DNA of 35,650 nt from JAFGOG01 sp034429215 (GTDB lineage Bacteria > Chloroflexota > Anaerolineae > JAAYZQ01), in contig DAOUGI010000064.1 of the NCBI GenBank assembly GCA_034429215.1, positions 1 to 35,650 on the forward strand, read 5' to 3'. The translations under genes and the position numbers were made by a program. Under the pieces are notes generated by a model that searched no databases, was not told the origin of the DNA, and saw nothing but the letters and a program-made list of their open reading frames with translations. Of the stretch, positions 15,127-22,986 are shown one piece after another; the stretch's first letter is position 1, and each line of letters starts with the position of its first letter.

Positions 15127-17445
15127 ATGAAAAAGTCGATATCGATAATCGTGTTGTTGGTGCTGGTTTTGCCGCTGGTTCTGTCGGCGTGCGGATCGAC
15201 GGCAACGCCGGTTGAACCGACCAAGGCGGCGGCCGAGGCAACGAAGGCGCCGGAGGCCAAGCCGGTGAAGATCGCGGTGATTGGCAAGTCGGTGCACCCG
15301 TACTGGTCGAACGTGGAGAAGGGTGTGATGGCGGCGGGCAAGGACCTGGGCATCGAGACCGTCTTTTTCGTGCCGCCCAAGGAGGACGTGGCGGCTCAGA
15401 TCCAGACGATGGAGACGTACATCGCCCAGGGCGTGACGGGCATCGCCATCGCGCCGTCGGACCCGAACGCGCTGGAGGCGACGATGAAGAAGGCGTCGGA
15501 GGCGGGCATCTTTGTGACCACCCTCGACACGCCGCCGATCGAGGGGAGCGCGTCCATCGTTTACATCGGGACGGACAACTTTACGGCAGGCAAGAGCGCC
15601 GGGACAGCGATGGCGGCGCTGCTGCCTGACGGGGGCAAGGTGGGCATCGGCCGGGGGTCTGACACGGCGCTGAACGCGCTGCAGCGGACGGACGGGTTCC
15701 TGGAGGGGATCAAGGCGAACGGCAAGATCACCACCCTGGAGCCGGTGAACGACAAGGAAGACGCGGCGACGGCGCTGCAACTGGCCAACTCGGTCATCTC
15801 GGCGAACCCGGACCTGGCGGGGGCGTTTGGGGTTTACGCGTACAACGGCCCGGCGTGGGCGACGGCGATCAAGGAAGCGGGGATGGTGGGTCGGATCAAG
15901 CTGGTGAGCTTTGACGCGACGACGGACATCATCAACGGCATCAAAGAGTGCGCGATCGACACGACGGTGGCGCAGCGCGAGTATGACATGGGCTACAAGT
16001 CGGTGCAGATCATCAAGCTGATGGCCGAGAAGGGGAAGGACGCGGCGCTGACCGAGATGGGCGCGGTGAAGGGCGTCATCGACACGGGCGTGGACCTGAT
16101 CAGCGCGGCCACTCTGAAGGACTATGAGGCTACGCTGGACAAGAAGGGCATCCCCCACGAGTGGAATACGGAAGGCTGGGATGCGGCGACGTGCGCCGAG
16201 GCCGAGGTTCCGGCCCGCGCCGACGGGCTGCCCGCTTACACGGGGGGGCCGGCGGAGCTGCGGATGGGCTGGTGGGGCAACGACGACCGGGCGGCCAGAA
16301 CGCAACAGGTGATCGATCTGTTCATGGCGGCGTATCCGGAGATCAAGGTGACGGGGGAGCCCAACGGGGGCACGCCCGACCACTTTGCGATCATCGACAC
16401 ACAGCTTGCGGGCAACAACGCGCCCGACCTTATCCAGTTCGGCGGCAACTGGCCCGATTACCAGCAATACCTCGAGCCGCTCAACGGCTATCTGGGCAAG
16501 CAGCTCCTAATCGACACGGCCGAGCGGTTTGACCAGATTGCGCTTATTCCCTCGACGGCGGCCGACGGCAATCTGTATGCGGTAAGCCTGGGCACGAATA
16601 CGCTCGTGCTGGCCTACAACAAGACGATGATCGAGGCGGCGGGGGTTGCGCTGCCGAAGGACAACATGACGTGGGACGAGCTGTTCGCCTACGGCAAGGA
16701 GCTCAAGGCGAAACTCCCCGAGGGGGTGGCGCCCTTTGTGGACAACAGCACCAACCAGGCGAACTATCTCAGCTATTTCTATACTCAGCAGGGCACCCAG
16801 TTATGGACTCTCGACGAAGGCGGCAAGTCTTACGCGACGGTTGAGTCGGCCAAGAAATGGCTTCAGATGTGGGCGGATATGCGCGCCGAAGGGCTGATCC
16901 CCGACGCGGACACCACGGCGACCTATGCCGAAACCGGGGCGGACGTGTCGGCGCTGGTGGCGGGCAAGGCGGCTATCGGTTTGATTTGGAGCAACCAGAT
17001 AGCGGGTTACCAAGCGGCGATGACGGACAAGCTGGGCGCGACGACGCTGCCCAAGGGCGGCGAAAAGTCGTACGTCATCCAGATGAGCCAGTACTTGGGT
17101 ATGTACAAGGGCAGCAAGAACAAGGAGGCGGCGGCGCTGTTCATCAACTTTTTCGTGACGAGCCCGGAGGCGGGGGCGGTGCTGCAAACGAACAGAGGCG
17201 TGCCTTGCTCACCGGCGGTGCGCACGGCAATCTCTGGGCAGTCGACGGAGACGGACGCGGCGGTTTACAGGATTTACAGCGCGGTAGCCGACCGGACGAT
17301 CCCGCAGGGGCCGAACCTGCCAAACGACCAGGAGTTTGTGAACGAGCTTCGGCTGATCGGTCAGGCGGTAGCATACGGACAGTCGACGGTTGACAAGGCC
17401 GCCGAGGACTTGCAGGCGTTGATCGGGCGCCTGGCGGTCAAGTAG
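15127..17445 (+). CDS. Two-headed sugar-binding lipoprotein (type-1 + type-2 SBP fusion)
   Basis: A 772-residue secreted lipoprotein carrying two complete, unrelated solute-binding folds. A lipoprotein signal peptide ends at LSAC (Cys22). Residues ~47-345 form a type-1 sugar-binding protein of the RbsB/RhaS kind (KIAVIGKSVHPYWSN, GVTGIAIAPSDPNALE, LVSFDATTDI, VIDTGVDLISA). After a linker of about 25 residues, residues ~377-772 form a type-2 MalE/UgpB-like protein (ELRMGWWGNDDRAARTQQVI, TWDELFAYGKELK) that begins where a mature protein normally would and has no signal peptide of its own. CUT1 permeases upstream normally pair with type-2 proteins; type-1 proteins serve CUT2 systems. The start is the ATG at 15127 behind GGAGGAGAG; a GTG six codons earlier overlaps that site. 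A run of seven G at 16242-16248 lies in the linker and deserves checking. Confidence 0.9.
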   Translation: MKKSISIIVLLVLVLPLVLSACGSTATPVEPTKAAAEATKAPEAKPVKIAVIGKSVHPYWSNVEKGVMAAGKDLGIETVFFVPPKEDVAAQIQTMETYIAQGVTGIAIAPSDPNALEATMKKASEAGIFVTTLDTPPIEGSASIVYIGTDNFTAGKSAGTAMAALLPDGGKVGIGRGSDTALNALQRTDGFLEGIKANGKITTLEPVNDKEDAATALQLANSVISANPDLAGAFGVYAYNGPAWATAIKEAGMVGRIKLVSFDATTDIINGIKECAIDTTVAQREYDMGYKSVQIIKLMAEKGKDAALTEMGAVKGVIDTGVDLISAATLKDYEATLDKKGIPHEWNTEGWDAATCAEAEVPARADGLPAYTGGPAELRMGWWGNDDRAARTQQVIDLFMAAYPEIKVTGEPNGGTPDHFAIIDTQLAGNNAPDLIQFGGNWPDYQQYLEPLNGYLGKQLLIDTAERFDQIALIPSTAADGNLYAVSLGTNTLVLAYNKTMIEAAGVALPKDNMTWDELFAYGKELKAKLPEGVAPFVDNSTNQANYLSYFYTQQGTQLWTLDEGGKSYATVESAKKWLQMWADMRAEGLIPDADTTATYAETGADVSALVAGKAAIGLIWSNQIAGYQAAMTDKLGATTLPKGGEKSYVIQMSQYLGMYKGSKNKEAAALFINFFVTSPEAGAVLQTNRGVPCSPAVRTAISGQSTETDAAVYRIYSAVADRTIPQGPNLPNDQEFVNELRLIGQAVAYGQSTVDKAAEDLQALIGRLAVK

Positions 17446-17467
17446 CTTAGCAAAAGCGGCAGTTCCT

Positions 17468-17499
17468 GAAGGCGCGGGGCCGTACGGCCCCGCGCCTTC
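17468..17499 (+). repeat. 14-bp GC-rich stem-loop after the binding-protein gene
   Basis: GAAGGCGCGGGGCC (17468-17481) and its exact complement GGCCCCGCGCCTTC (17486-17499) flank a GTAC loop. It starts 23 bp after the binding-protein stop codon and ends 23 bp before the rhamnosidase start. There is no U-tract, so it resembles an attenuator or 3'-end stabiliser of the kind found after highly expressed binding-protein genes rather than a full terminator. Confidence 0.7.
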
Positions 17500-17522
17500 C
17501 CTACTGATCTACTCGAGGTACG

Positions 17523-20501
17523 ATGACGAGCTCTCCAACATCGCTAACTTGTGAGTACTTACGCAATCCTCTTGGCCTGGATGTGCGCCAGCCGCGCTTG
17601 AGCTGGAAGGTGAAGGCCGCGCAGCGTGGCGCGCGGCAAACAGCCTACCAGATCGTCGTTGCAGAGGCTCGCGCCATCGTGGAAGCCGGGCCGGCAGGCC
17701 AAGCAGAAGATGGCCTGTCGTGGGACAGCGGCAAAGTTATGTCTGACACTTCAGCGCACGTGCCCTACGCCGGCACAGCACCACAAGGCAGACAGCGCTT
17801 GTATTGGCGCGTGCGCATCTGGGATGAGAACGACGCGGTGTCGGAGTGGAGTGAAACGGCCTTTTGGGAGATGGGCCTGCCGGACGGGGCGGGCTGGCAG
17901 GCGGATTGGATCACACCGGATTGGGATGAAGAGGCGAGCCGGCCACAGCCGGCCCCGCTGCTGCGCCGCGGCTTGAGGGCAGGGAGCGGCATTGTCGCCG
18001 CCCGCATCTATGCCACCAGCCTCGGCCTTTACGAGCTGCGGCTGAACGGCCAGCGCGTGGGCGACGCCGTGTTGACGCCCGGTTGGACCAGTTACAACCA
18101 CTGGATTCAGTATCAAACTTTTGACGTAACGACGTTGGTGCGCGAGGGCGACAACGCGTTGGGAGCGATGCTTGGAGATGGCTGGTACCGCGGTTATCTG
18201 GGCCTCCAGGGCCAGCGCGGCTTGTACGGTGACCGACTGGCGCTGTTGCTGCAGCTTTACCTGATGTATGCCGATGGTCGCGTCGAGATCATCGGCAGCG
18301 ATGAACAGTGGCGTGCTGCGCGCGGGCCCATCCAGATGTCTGATATTTACATGGGTGAGACCTACGACGCGAGGCAGGAGAAGCCGGGTTGGGATGAGGC
18401 CGGCTATGACGATGGGGAGTGGCACCCCGTGCGCAAGGTCGATCATACGAAAAAGACTGTGGTGGCGCAAGTCGGGCCCCTTGTGCGGCGCCAGGAACAG
18501 ATCCGGCCGGTGCGCCGCCTGCACTCACCCAAAGGCGAGACCATTTTCGATTTTGGGCAGAACATGGTCGGTTGGGTGCGCGTGCGGGCGCGTGGCATGG
18601 AGGGCGCGACCATCACCTTGCGCCACGCCGAAGTGCTGGACCAGGAGGGTAACCTCTACACCGAAAACCTGCGCCGGGCGGCCCAGACCACACAGTATAC
18701 CTTGAAAGGCGCGACGGATGCCGACGAGGTGTTCGAGCCTCATTTCACCTTTCAGGGCTTTCGATATGTAGCGGTGGAAGGCTTTCCCGGCGAGCCCACG
18801 GTCGACAACCTGACGGGCATCGTGCTACATTCGGACACGCCGCCGACCGGCACATTTGAATGCTCCAGCCCGCTCATTAACCAGCTGCAGCACAACATCG
18901 TTTGGGGACAAAAAGGCAACTTTGTGGATGTGCCAACCGACTGCCCTCAGCGCGACGAACGGCTGGGCTGGACAGGCGACGCGCAGGTGTTCATCCGCAC
19001 TGCTTGCTTCAACATGCACGTGGCGCCGTTCTTCACCAAGTGGTTGCGCGATCTGCACGCCGACCAACTGCCAAACGGCAGCGTACCGTTTGTGGCGCCG
19101 GATGTGCTGTCCGAAATCGATTCCGGCGGCCTGAACAGATCTCATAGCTCAGGTGCAGCGGCATGGAGCGATGCTGCCGTGATCTGCCCCTGGACGATCT
19201 ATCTGTGTTACGGCGACACGCGTCTGCTGGAAGAGCAATACAAGAGCATGGCCGGCTGGGTGGAATATGTGCGCGGCCGGGTGGACAAGGACTATGTGTG
19301 GCGCAGGGATTTTCAATTCGGCGATTGGTTGGACTATCGTGGGAGCGATGCCCGCAAGCCCGCCCCGGTAACCAATAAAGAGCTGATCGCTACGGCCTTT
19401 TTCTCCTACAGCGCCGACCTGCTGGCGAACGCGGCCCGCGCGTTGGGCAAGACGAGCGATGCCGAGCGGTACGCCGATCTGGCAAGGAGGGTAAAGGCCG
19501 CCTTTAACGATGAATTCGTGACGCCCGCCGGCCGCGTCGGCCCAAATACGCAAACGGCCTATGTGCTGGCCCTGCAATTCGATCTGCTCCCAGGGGAGAT
19601 CCGCCCACTGGTCGCGGACCGACTGGCCGAGGAGGTGCGCCAAGCGCACTATCACCTGAGCACCGGCTTTGTCGGCACGCCCTATCTGTGTCACGTGCTG
19701 AGCCGTTATGGCCACACCGATGTGGCGTACGAACTGCTCAACCAGGAGAGCTATCCCTCGTGGCTGTATCCGGTGAAAAAGGGCGCAACGACCATCTGGG
19801 AGCGCTGGGACGGTATCAGGCCGGACGGCAGCTTTCAGGATCCCGCCATGAACTCGTTCAATCACTATGCCTACGGCGCGATCGGGGAGTGGCTGTATCG
19901 CGTCGTGGCGGGAATTGAGGCAGACTCGGCCGAGCCAGGCTACAAGCACGTGTTGTTCCAGCCACAGCCCGGCGGCGGCCTCACCTACGCGCGGGCCACA
20001 CTCGACTCACCCTATGGCGTGGTTGTCTCGGCGTGGGAGCTGACCGAGGCAGGCTTGCACCTGAGTATCACCGTGCCGCCGAACGCCCATGCCACCGTGC
20101 GCTTGCCGGCCCGGTCGCTGGGTGCACTCACCGAAAGCGGCCGGCCGCTGACCACGGGCAACGGCATCCTCAGCGCCCACGTCGCCGGCGATGCCGCCAT
20201 CGTCGAGGTGGGCTCTGGAAAGTACGAGTTCGTCACGACAGGGCTGAATCTCGCCCAGGCGATGGCCGGCGTACGGCACGTGGCGGGCCGGCTCGACCGC
20301 ACCAGCACCTTGCGCGACCTGTTGGCAAACGACGCGGCCAAGGCGGCGTTGATCCAACACCTCGGTCCGGCGTGGCTGCAAGCGCCGGATGTGGATCGGG
20401 CGCTGGACATGCCGTTGGTGCAAGCGGCCGACTTGATACCTCAGGTGCTCACACCGGAAAAGTTGGAGGCGATCGAGACCGCGCTCGATGCAGGCGTATA
20501 A
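17523..20501 (+). CDS. GH78 alpha-L-rhamnosidase
   Basis: A 992-residue family 78 enzyme that releases terminal alpha-L-rhamnose from oligosaccharides or glycosides. It has an N-terminal beta-sandwich (LTCEYLRNPLGLDVRQPRLSW), a carbohydrate-binding-like domain (about 160-300), then the (alpha/alpha)6 catalytic domain from about residue 440. The acidic family signature DCPQRDERLGWTGD spans Asp473 to Asp478-Glu479 and beyond, where the general acid is expected. A beta-sandwich C-domain follows. The last ~74 residues (919-992, containing LRDLLANDAAKAALIQHLGP) are a predicted helical extension beyond the usual family end. No signal peptide, so it works on imported substrate. GAGG lies six bases before the ATG. 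It precedes rhamnulokinase by 33 bp. Confidence 0.96.
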   Translation: MTSSPTSLTCEYLRNPLGLDVRQPRLSWKVKAAQRGARQTAYQIVVAEARAIVEAGPAGQAEDGLSWDSGKVMSDTSAHVPYAGTAPQGRQRLYWRVRIWDENDAVSEWSETAFWEMGLPDGAGWQADWITPDWDEEASRPQPAPLLRRGLRAGSGIVAARIYATSLGLYELRLNGQRVGDAVLTPGWTSYNHWIQYQTFDVTTLVREGDNALGAMLGDGWYRGYLGLQGQRGLYGDRLALLLQLYLMYADGRVEIIGSDEQWRAARGPIQMSDIYMGETYDARQEKPGWDEAGYDDGEWHPVRKVDHTKKTVVAQVGPLVRRQEQIRPVRRLHSPKGETIFDFGQNMVGWVRVRARGMEGATITLRHAEVLDQEGNLYTENLRRAAQTTQYTLKGATDADEVFEPHFTFQGFRYVAVEGFPGEPTVDNLTGIVLHSDTPPTGTFECSSPLINQLQHNIVWGQKGNFVDVPTDCPQRDERLGWTGDAQVFIRTACFNMHVAPFFTKWLRDLHADQLPNGSVPFVAPDVLSEIDSGGLNRSHSSGAAAWSDAAVICPWTIYLCYGDTRLLEEQYKSMAGWVEYVRGRVDKDYVWRRDFQFGDWLDYRGSDARKPAPVTNKELIATAFFSYSADLLANAARALGKTSDAERYADLARRVKAAFNDEFVTPAGRVGPNTQTAYVLALQFDLLPGEIRPLVADRLAEEVRQAHYHLSTGFVGTPYLCHVLSRYGHTDVAYELLNQESYPSWLYPVKKGATTIWERWDGIRPDGSFQDPAMNSFNHYAYGAIGEWLYRVVAGIEADSAEPGYKHVLFQPQPGGGLTYARATLDSPYGVVVSAWELTEAGLHLSITVPPNAHATVRLPARSLGALTESGRPLTTGNGILSAHVAGDAAIVEVGSGKYEFVTTGLNLAQAMAGVRHVAGRLDRTSTLRDLLANDAAKAALIQHLGPAWLQAPDVDRALDMPLVQAADLIPQVLTPEKLEAIETALDAGV

Positions 20502-20534
20502 GCGCGGCCGAGACTCACTTGAAGGGCGGCGGTC

Positions 20535-22019
20535 ATGTCTAATCCACTGAACCTTCTCGCCTTTGATCTGGGCGCCGAGAGCGGCCGGGCCACGCTCGGC
20601 CAGTTCGACGGCGAGCGGATCCAGATCTCTGAGATGCATCGTTTCTCCAACGGGCCGGTGTGCATGCCCGATGGCCTGCACTGGGACGTGTTGCGGCTGT
20701 GGACCGAGATCAAGCAGGGCATCAGCCTGGCCGCTCGGGGGCAGAGGCCGCCTGCCAGCCTTGGCATCGACACTTGGGGCGTCGATTTTGGCCTGCTCGA
20801 CCGGGACGGAGCCCTGGTCGGAACCCCGCACCATTACCGCGACAGCCGGACCGATGGCATGCTGGAGGAGGCTTTTCGGCGCGTTCCGCGTGAGGAGATA
20901 TTCAAGCAAACCGGCATCCAGTTCCTGCAAATCAACAGCCTGTATCAGCTCCTGGCAATGGTCGTCGGCCGCTCGCTGCACATCGAGACGGCCCGCACCT
21001 TTCTGACCATACCCGATCTGTTCAATTACTGGCTCACCGGCCAGACCGTGTGCGAGCTCTGCAACGCCACCACCACCCAGTGCTACAATCCACGCGAGGG
21101 TGACTGGGCGCGCGACATGCTGCAGCGCCTGGGCATTCCGACCGGCATCTTTCCCCGGATCGTACCGCCAGGGACAAACCTGGGCGCGCTCCTGCCCCAT
21201 GTGGCGGAGGAGGTTGGGCTGCCTGCCCAGGCAGGGCTGTCGGTCATCGCGCCCGCTTGCCACGACACCGGCTCAGCGGTGGTGGCCGTCCCGGCGGCAG
21301 CACCGCACTTTGCCTGGATCAGCTCGGGGACCTGGTCGATCGTGGGCGCCGAGGTGGCAGAGCCACTGATCAACGAACAAAGCCTGAATCACAATTTCAC
21401 CAACGAAGGCGGCGCGTGCGGAACGTTTCGCTTTTCGCGGAATGTCATGGGGCTGTGGCTGGTGCAAGAATGCCGGCGCACCTGGGCACAGCAGGGCACC
21501 GACTATACCTACAGCACCCTCACCGAGATGGCCTCGCAGGCCAAGCCGTTTCAGGCTGTGGTCGATCCCGACTATGGTGAGTTCCTCAAACCGGGCGACA
21601 TGCCGGCTCGCATCCGCGACTATTGCCAGGCGACAGGCCAGCCGGCGCCTCAGGACAAAGGCGCCGTGCTGCGCTGCGCGCTGGAAGGGATTGCCCTCAA
21701 GTACCGCTGGGTGCTGGAACGGTTGGAAGAGATGCTCGGCTTTCGCCTGGAGCCGCTGCACATCGTCGGCGGCGGGACACAGAACCGGCTGCTGTCGCAG
21801 CTAACCGCCGATGCCACCGGCCGGCAAGTGATCGCCGGGCCGGTGGAGGCCACGGCAGCCGGGAATGTCCTGATGCAGATGATGGCCCTGGGCCACATCA
21901 GGACGCTTTCTGCGTGTCGAGAGGTGGTGCGCCGCTCCTTCGATCTGGTCGTCTACGAGCCCGGCCGCCGTGAGGGGTGGGATGAGGCTTATGCACGCCT
22001 GTTAGCCATTATGCGATAA
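20535..22019 (+). CDS. rhaB: Rhamnulokinase
   Basis: A 494-residue FGGY-family kinase that phosphorylates L-rhamnulose to L-rhamnulose-1-phosphate. The N-terminus LLAFDLGAESGRATLGQFDG is the RhaB signature of the first phosphate-binding loop. SIDTWGVDFGL-type sequence (LGIDTWGVDFGLLDRDG) and SSGTWSIVGAE follow, and the second nucleotide-binding region is HIVGGGTQNRLLSQLTADA. The family's cysteine pair region is present. It is coupled to the GH78 gene upstream and is probably the last gene of the LacI-controlled transcript, because a new promoter starts within the next 112 bp. Together with RhaA downstream it gives the phosphorylative rhamnose pathway. Confidence 0.95.
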   Translation: MSNPLNLLAFDLGAESGRATLGQFDGERIQISEMHRFSNGPVCMPDGLHWDVLRLWTEIKQGISLAARGQRPPASLGIDTWGVDFGLLDRDGALVGTPHHYRDSRTDGMLEEAFRRVPREEIFKQTGIQFLQINSLYQLLAMVVGRSLHIETARTFLTIPDLFNYWLTGQTVCELCNATTTQCYNPREGDWARDMLQRLGIPTGIFPRIVPPGTNLGALLPHVAEEVGLPAQAGLSVIAPACHDTGSAVVAVPAAAPHFAWISSGTWSIVGAEVAEPLINEQSLNHNFTNEGGACGTFRFSRNVMGLWLVQECRRTWAQQGTDYTYSTLTEMASQAKPFQAVVDPDYGEFLKPGDMPARIRDYCQATGQPAPQDKGAVLRCALEGIALKYRWVLERLEEMLGFRLEPLHIVGGGTQNRLLSQLTADATGRQVIAGPVEATAAGNVLMQMMALGHIRTLSACREVVRRSFDLVVYEPGRREGWDEAYARLLAIMR

Positions 22020-22034
22020 AAGTTCGCTCCAAAT

Positions 22035-22063
22035 TTGACAAAGCTCGAAAGACGCAGTACACT
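22035..22063 (+). promoter_or_regulatory. Sigma70-type promoter of the deoR-rhaA operon
   Basis: TTGACA (22035-22040), a 17-bp spacer and TACACT (22058-22063) begin 16 bp after the rhamnulokinase stop codon, in the only sizeable gap between RhaB and the regulator. It would start a second transcript covering the DeoR regulator, rhaA and the genes that follow. Confidence 0.7.
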
Positions 22064-22067
22064 CAAC

Positions 22068-22079
22068 CGACAAAAGTCG
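22068..22079. promoter_or_regulatory. Candidate DeoR operator
   Basis: CGAC-AAAA-GTCG is an exact 4+4 inverted repeat lying across the expected transcription start of the promoter just upstream. Another GACAA motif follows directly. Autoregulation by the DeoR-type protein encoded 53 bp downstream is plausible, but the arms are short. Confidence 0.4.
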
Positions 22080-22131
22080 ACAATTTTCCGGCAAGGTCCA
22101 ACAAATGCCGACCGGAAAGGTGAGGGAGCGA

Positions 22132-22965
22132 ATGACCACTTTTGAGCGACGCCAGCGCCTGGTCCGTTTTCTGCGGGAGAGGCCAGGCATCAAGGTCACC
22201 GAGCTGGCCGAATGCCTGAACGTGTCACAGGGCACGATCCGCAATGATCTAAGAGCGCTCGAGCAAACAGGCCAGATCGAGCGCGTGCGCGGCGGGGCGG
22301 TGACGAGGGACAGCCATCAGTGCGCCAACCCGTCGTTCGCCGCCCGCGTCCGCGTCCACGCCGAAGCCAAGGCCCGCATTGCCGGGCGGGCGGCGGAGAT
22401 GGTCGAAGAGGGCGACTCGATCATCCTGGATGCCAGCACGACCGTGTTTGCCATGGTCCCCTACCTGGAGCGCCTGCGCAACCTGACCATTGTGACCAAC
22501 GGCATCGAAACAGCGCTGGCGCTGAGCAAGAACCGATCGCACACCGTCATCCTCGTCGGCGGCGTCCTGCGCCCCGACGGAACCTCGGTCGTCGGCCACC
22601 TGGGGGCCAAGATCCTGGACGACCTGCACATCAAGACTGCCTTTGTGTCATGCTCGGGGGTTACCCCCAAGGCCGGCCTGACCGAGATCGACATCCAAGA
22701 AGTCCTGGTCAAGAGAAGGATGATCGGCTGCGCCGAACGGGTGGTGGCGCTCATCGATTCCCACAAGTTTGGCCGGGTTGACCTGACCTCTTTTGCCGGC
22801 CTGGAGCAAATCTCCCACATCTTGAGCGACGGCGATCTGGATCCCACCTTCATCGATCAACTGCGCCCCACCGGCGCCAAGCTGACGCTGTGCGGCGCCA
22901 CCTCGTTTGACCCCTATAACCCGGACGTGATCCGGGCAAGCTCAAGCCGAAGAGAGGAAGCCTAG
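22132..22965 (+). CDS. DeoR-family transcriptional regulator
   Basis: A 277-residue DeoR-type repressor. Its N-terminal winged helix covers residues 3-55 (VTELAECLNVSQGTIRNDLR, then ERVRGGAV). The C-terminal DeoRC sensor domain, which in this family binds sugar phosphates, has DASTTVFAMVPYL, TIVTNGIETALAL and VGGVLRPDGTSVVGHLG. The start is the ATG at 22132, preceded by AAGGTGAGG; an ATG nine codons earlier lies upstream of that site. It precedes rhaA by 21 bp and is first in its transcript. By position its inducer would be a rhamnose-pathway intermediate such as rhamnulose-1-phosphate; this is inference. Confidence 0.93.
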   Translation: MTTFERRQRLVRFLRERPGIKVTELAECLNVSQGTIRNDLRALEQTGQIERVRGGAVTRDSHQCANPSFAARVRVHAEAKARIAGRAAEMVEEGDSIILDASTTVFAMVPYLERLRNLTIVTNGIETALALSKNRSHTVILVGGVLRPDGTSVVGHLGAKILDDLHIKTAFVSCSGVTPKAGLTEIDIQEVLVKRRMIGCAERVVALIDSHKFGRVDLTSFAGLEQISHILSDGDLDPTFIDQLRPTGAKLTLCGATSFDPYNPDVIRASSSRREEA

Positions 22966-22986
22966 ATTCGCACAAGGAGAGCGAGC

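Noticed and set aside
15082..16467. 461-residue open frame antisense to the binding-protein gene
   Set aside because: The sense frame has clear family motifs and a signal peptide; the antisense product is Arg/His-rich and low in complexity, as expected from GC-rich codon shadows.
20007..21263. 418-residue antisense open frame over GH78 and rhaB
   Set aside because: It crosses the boundary of two recognised sense genes with no motifs of its own.
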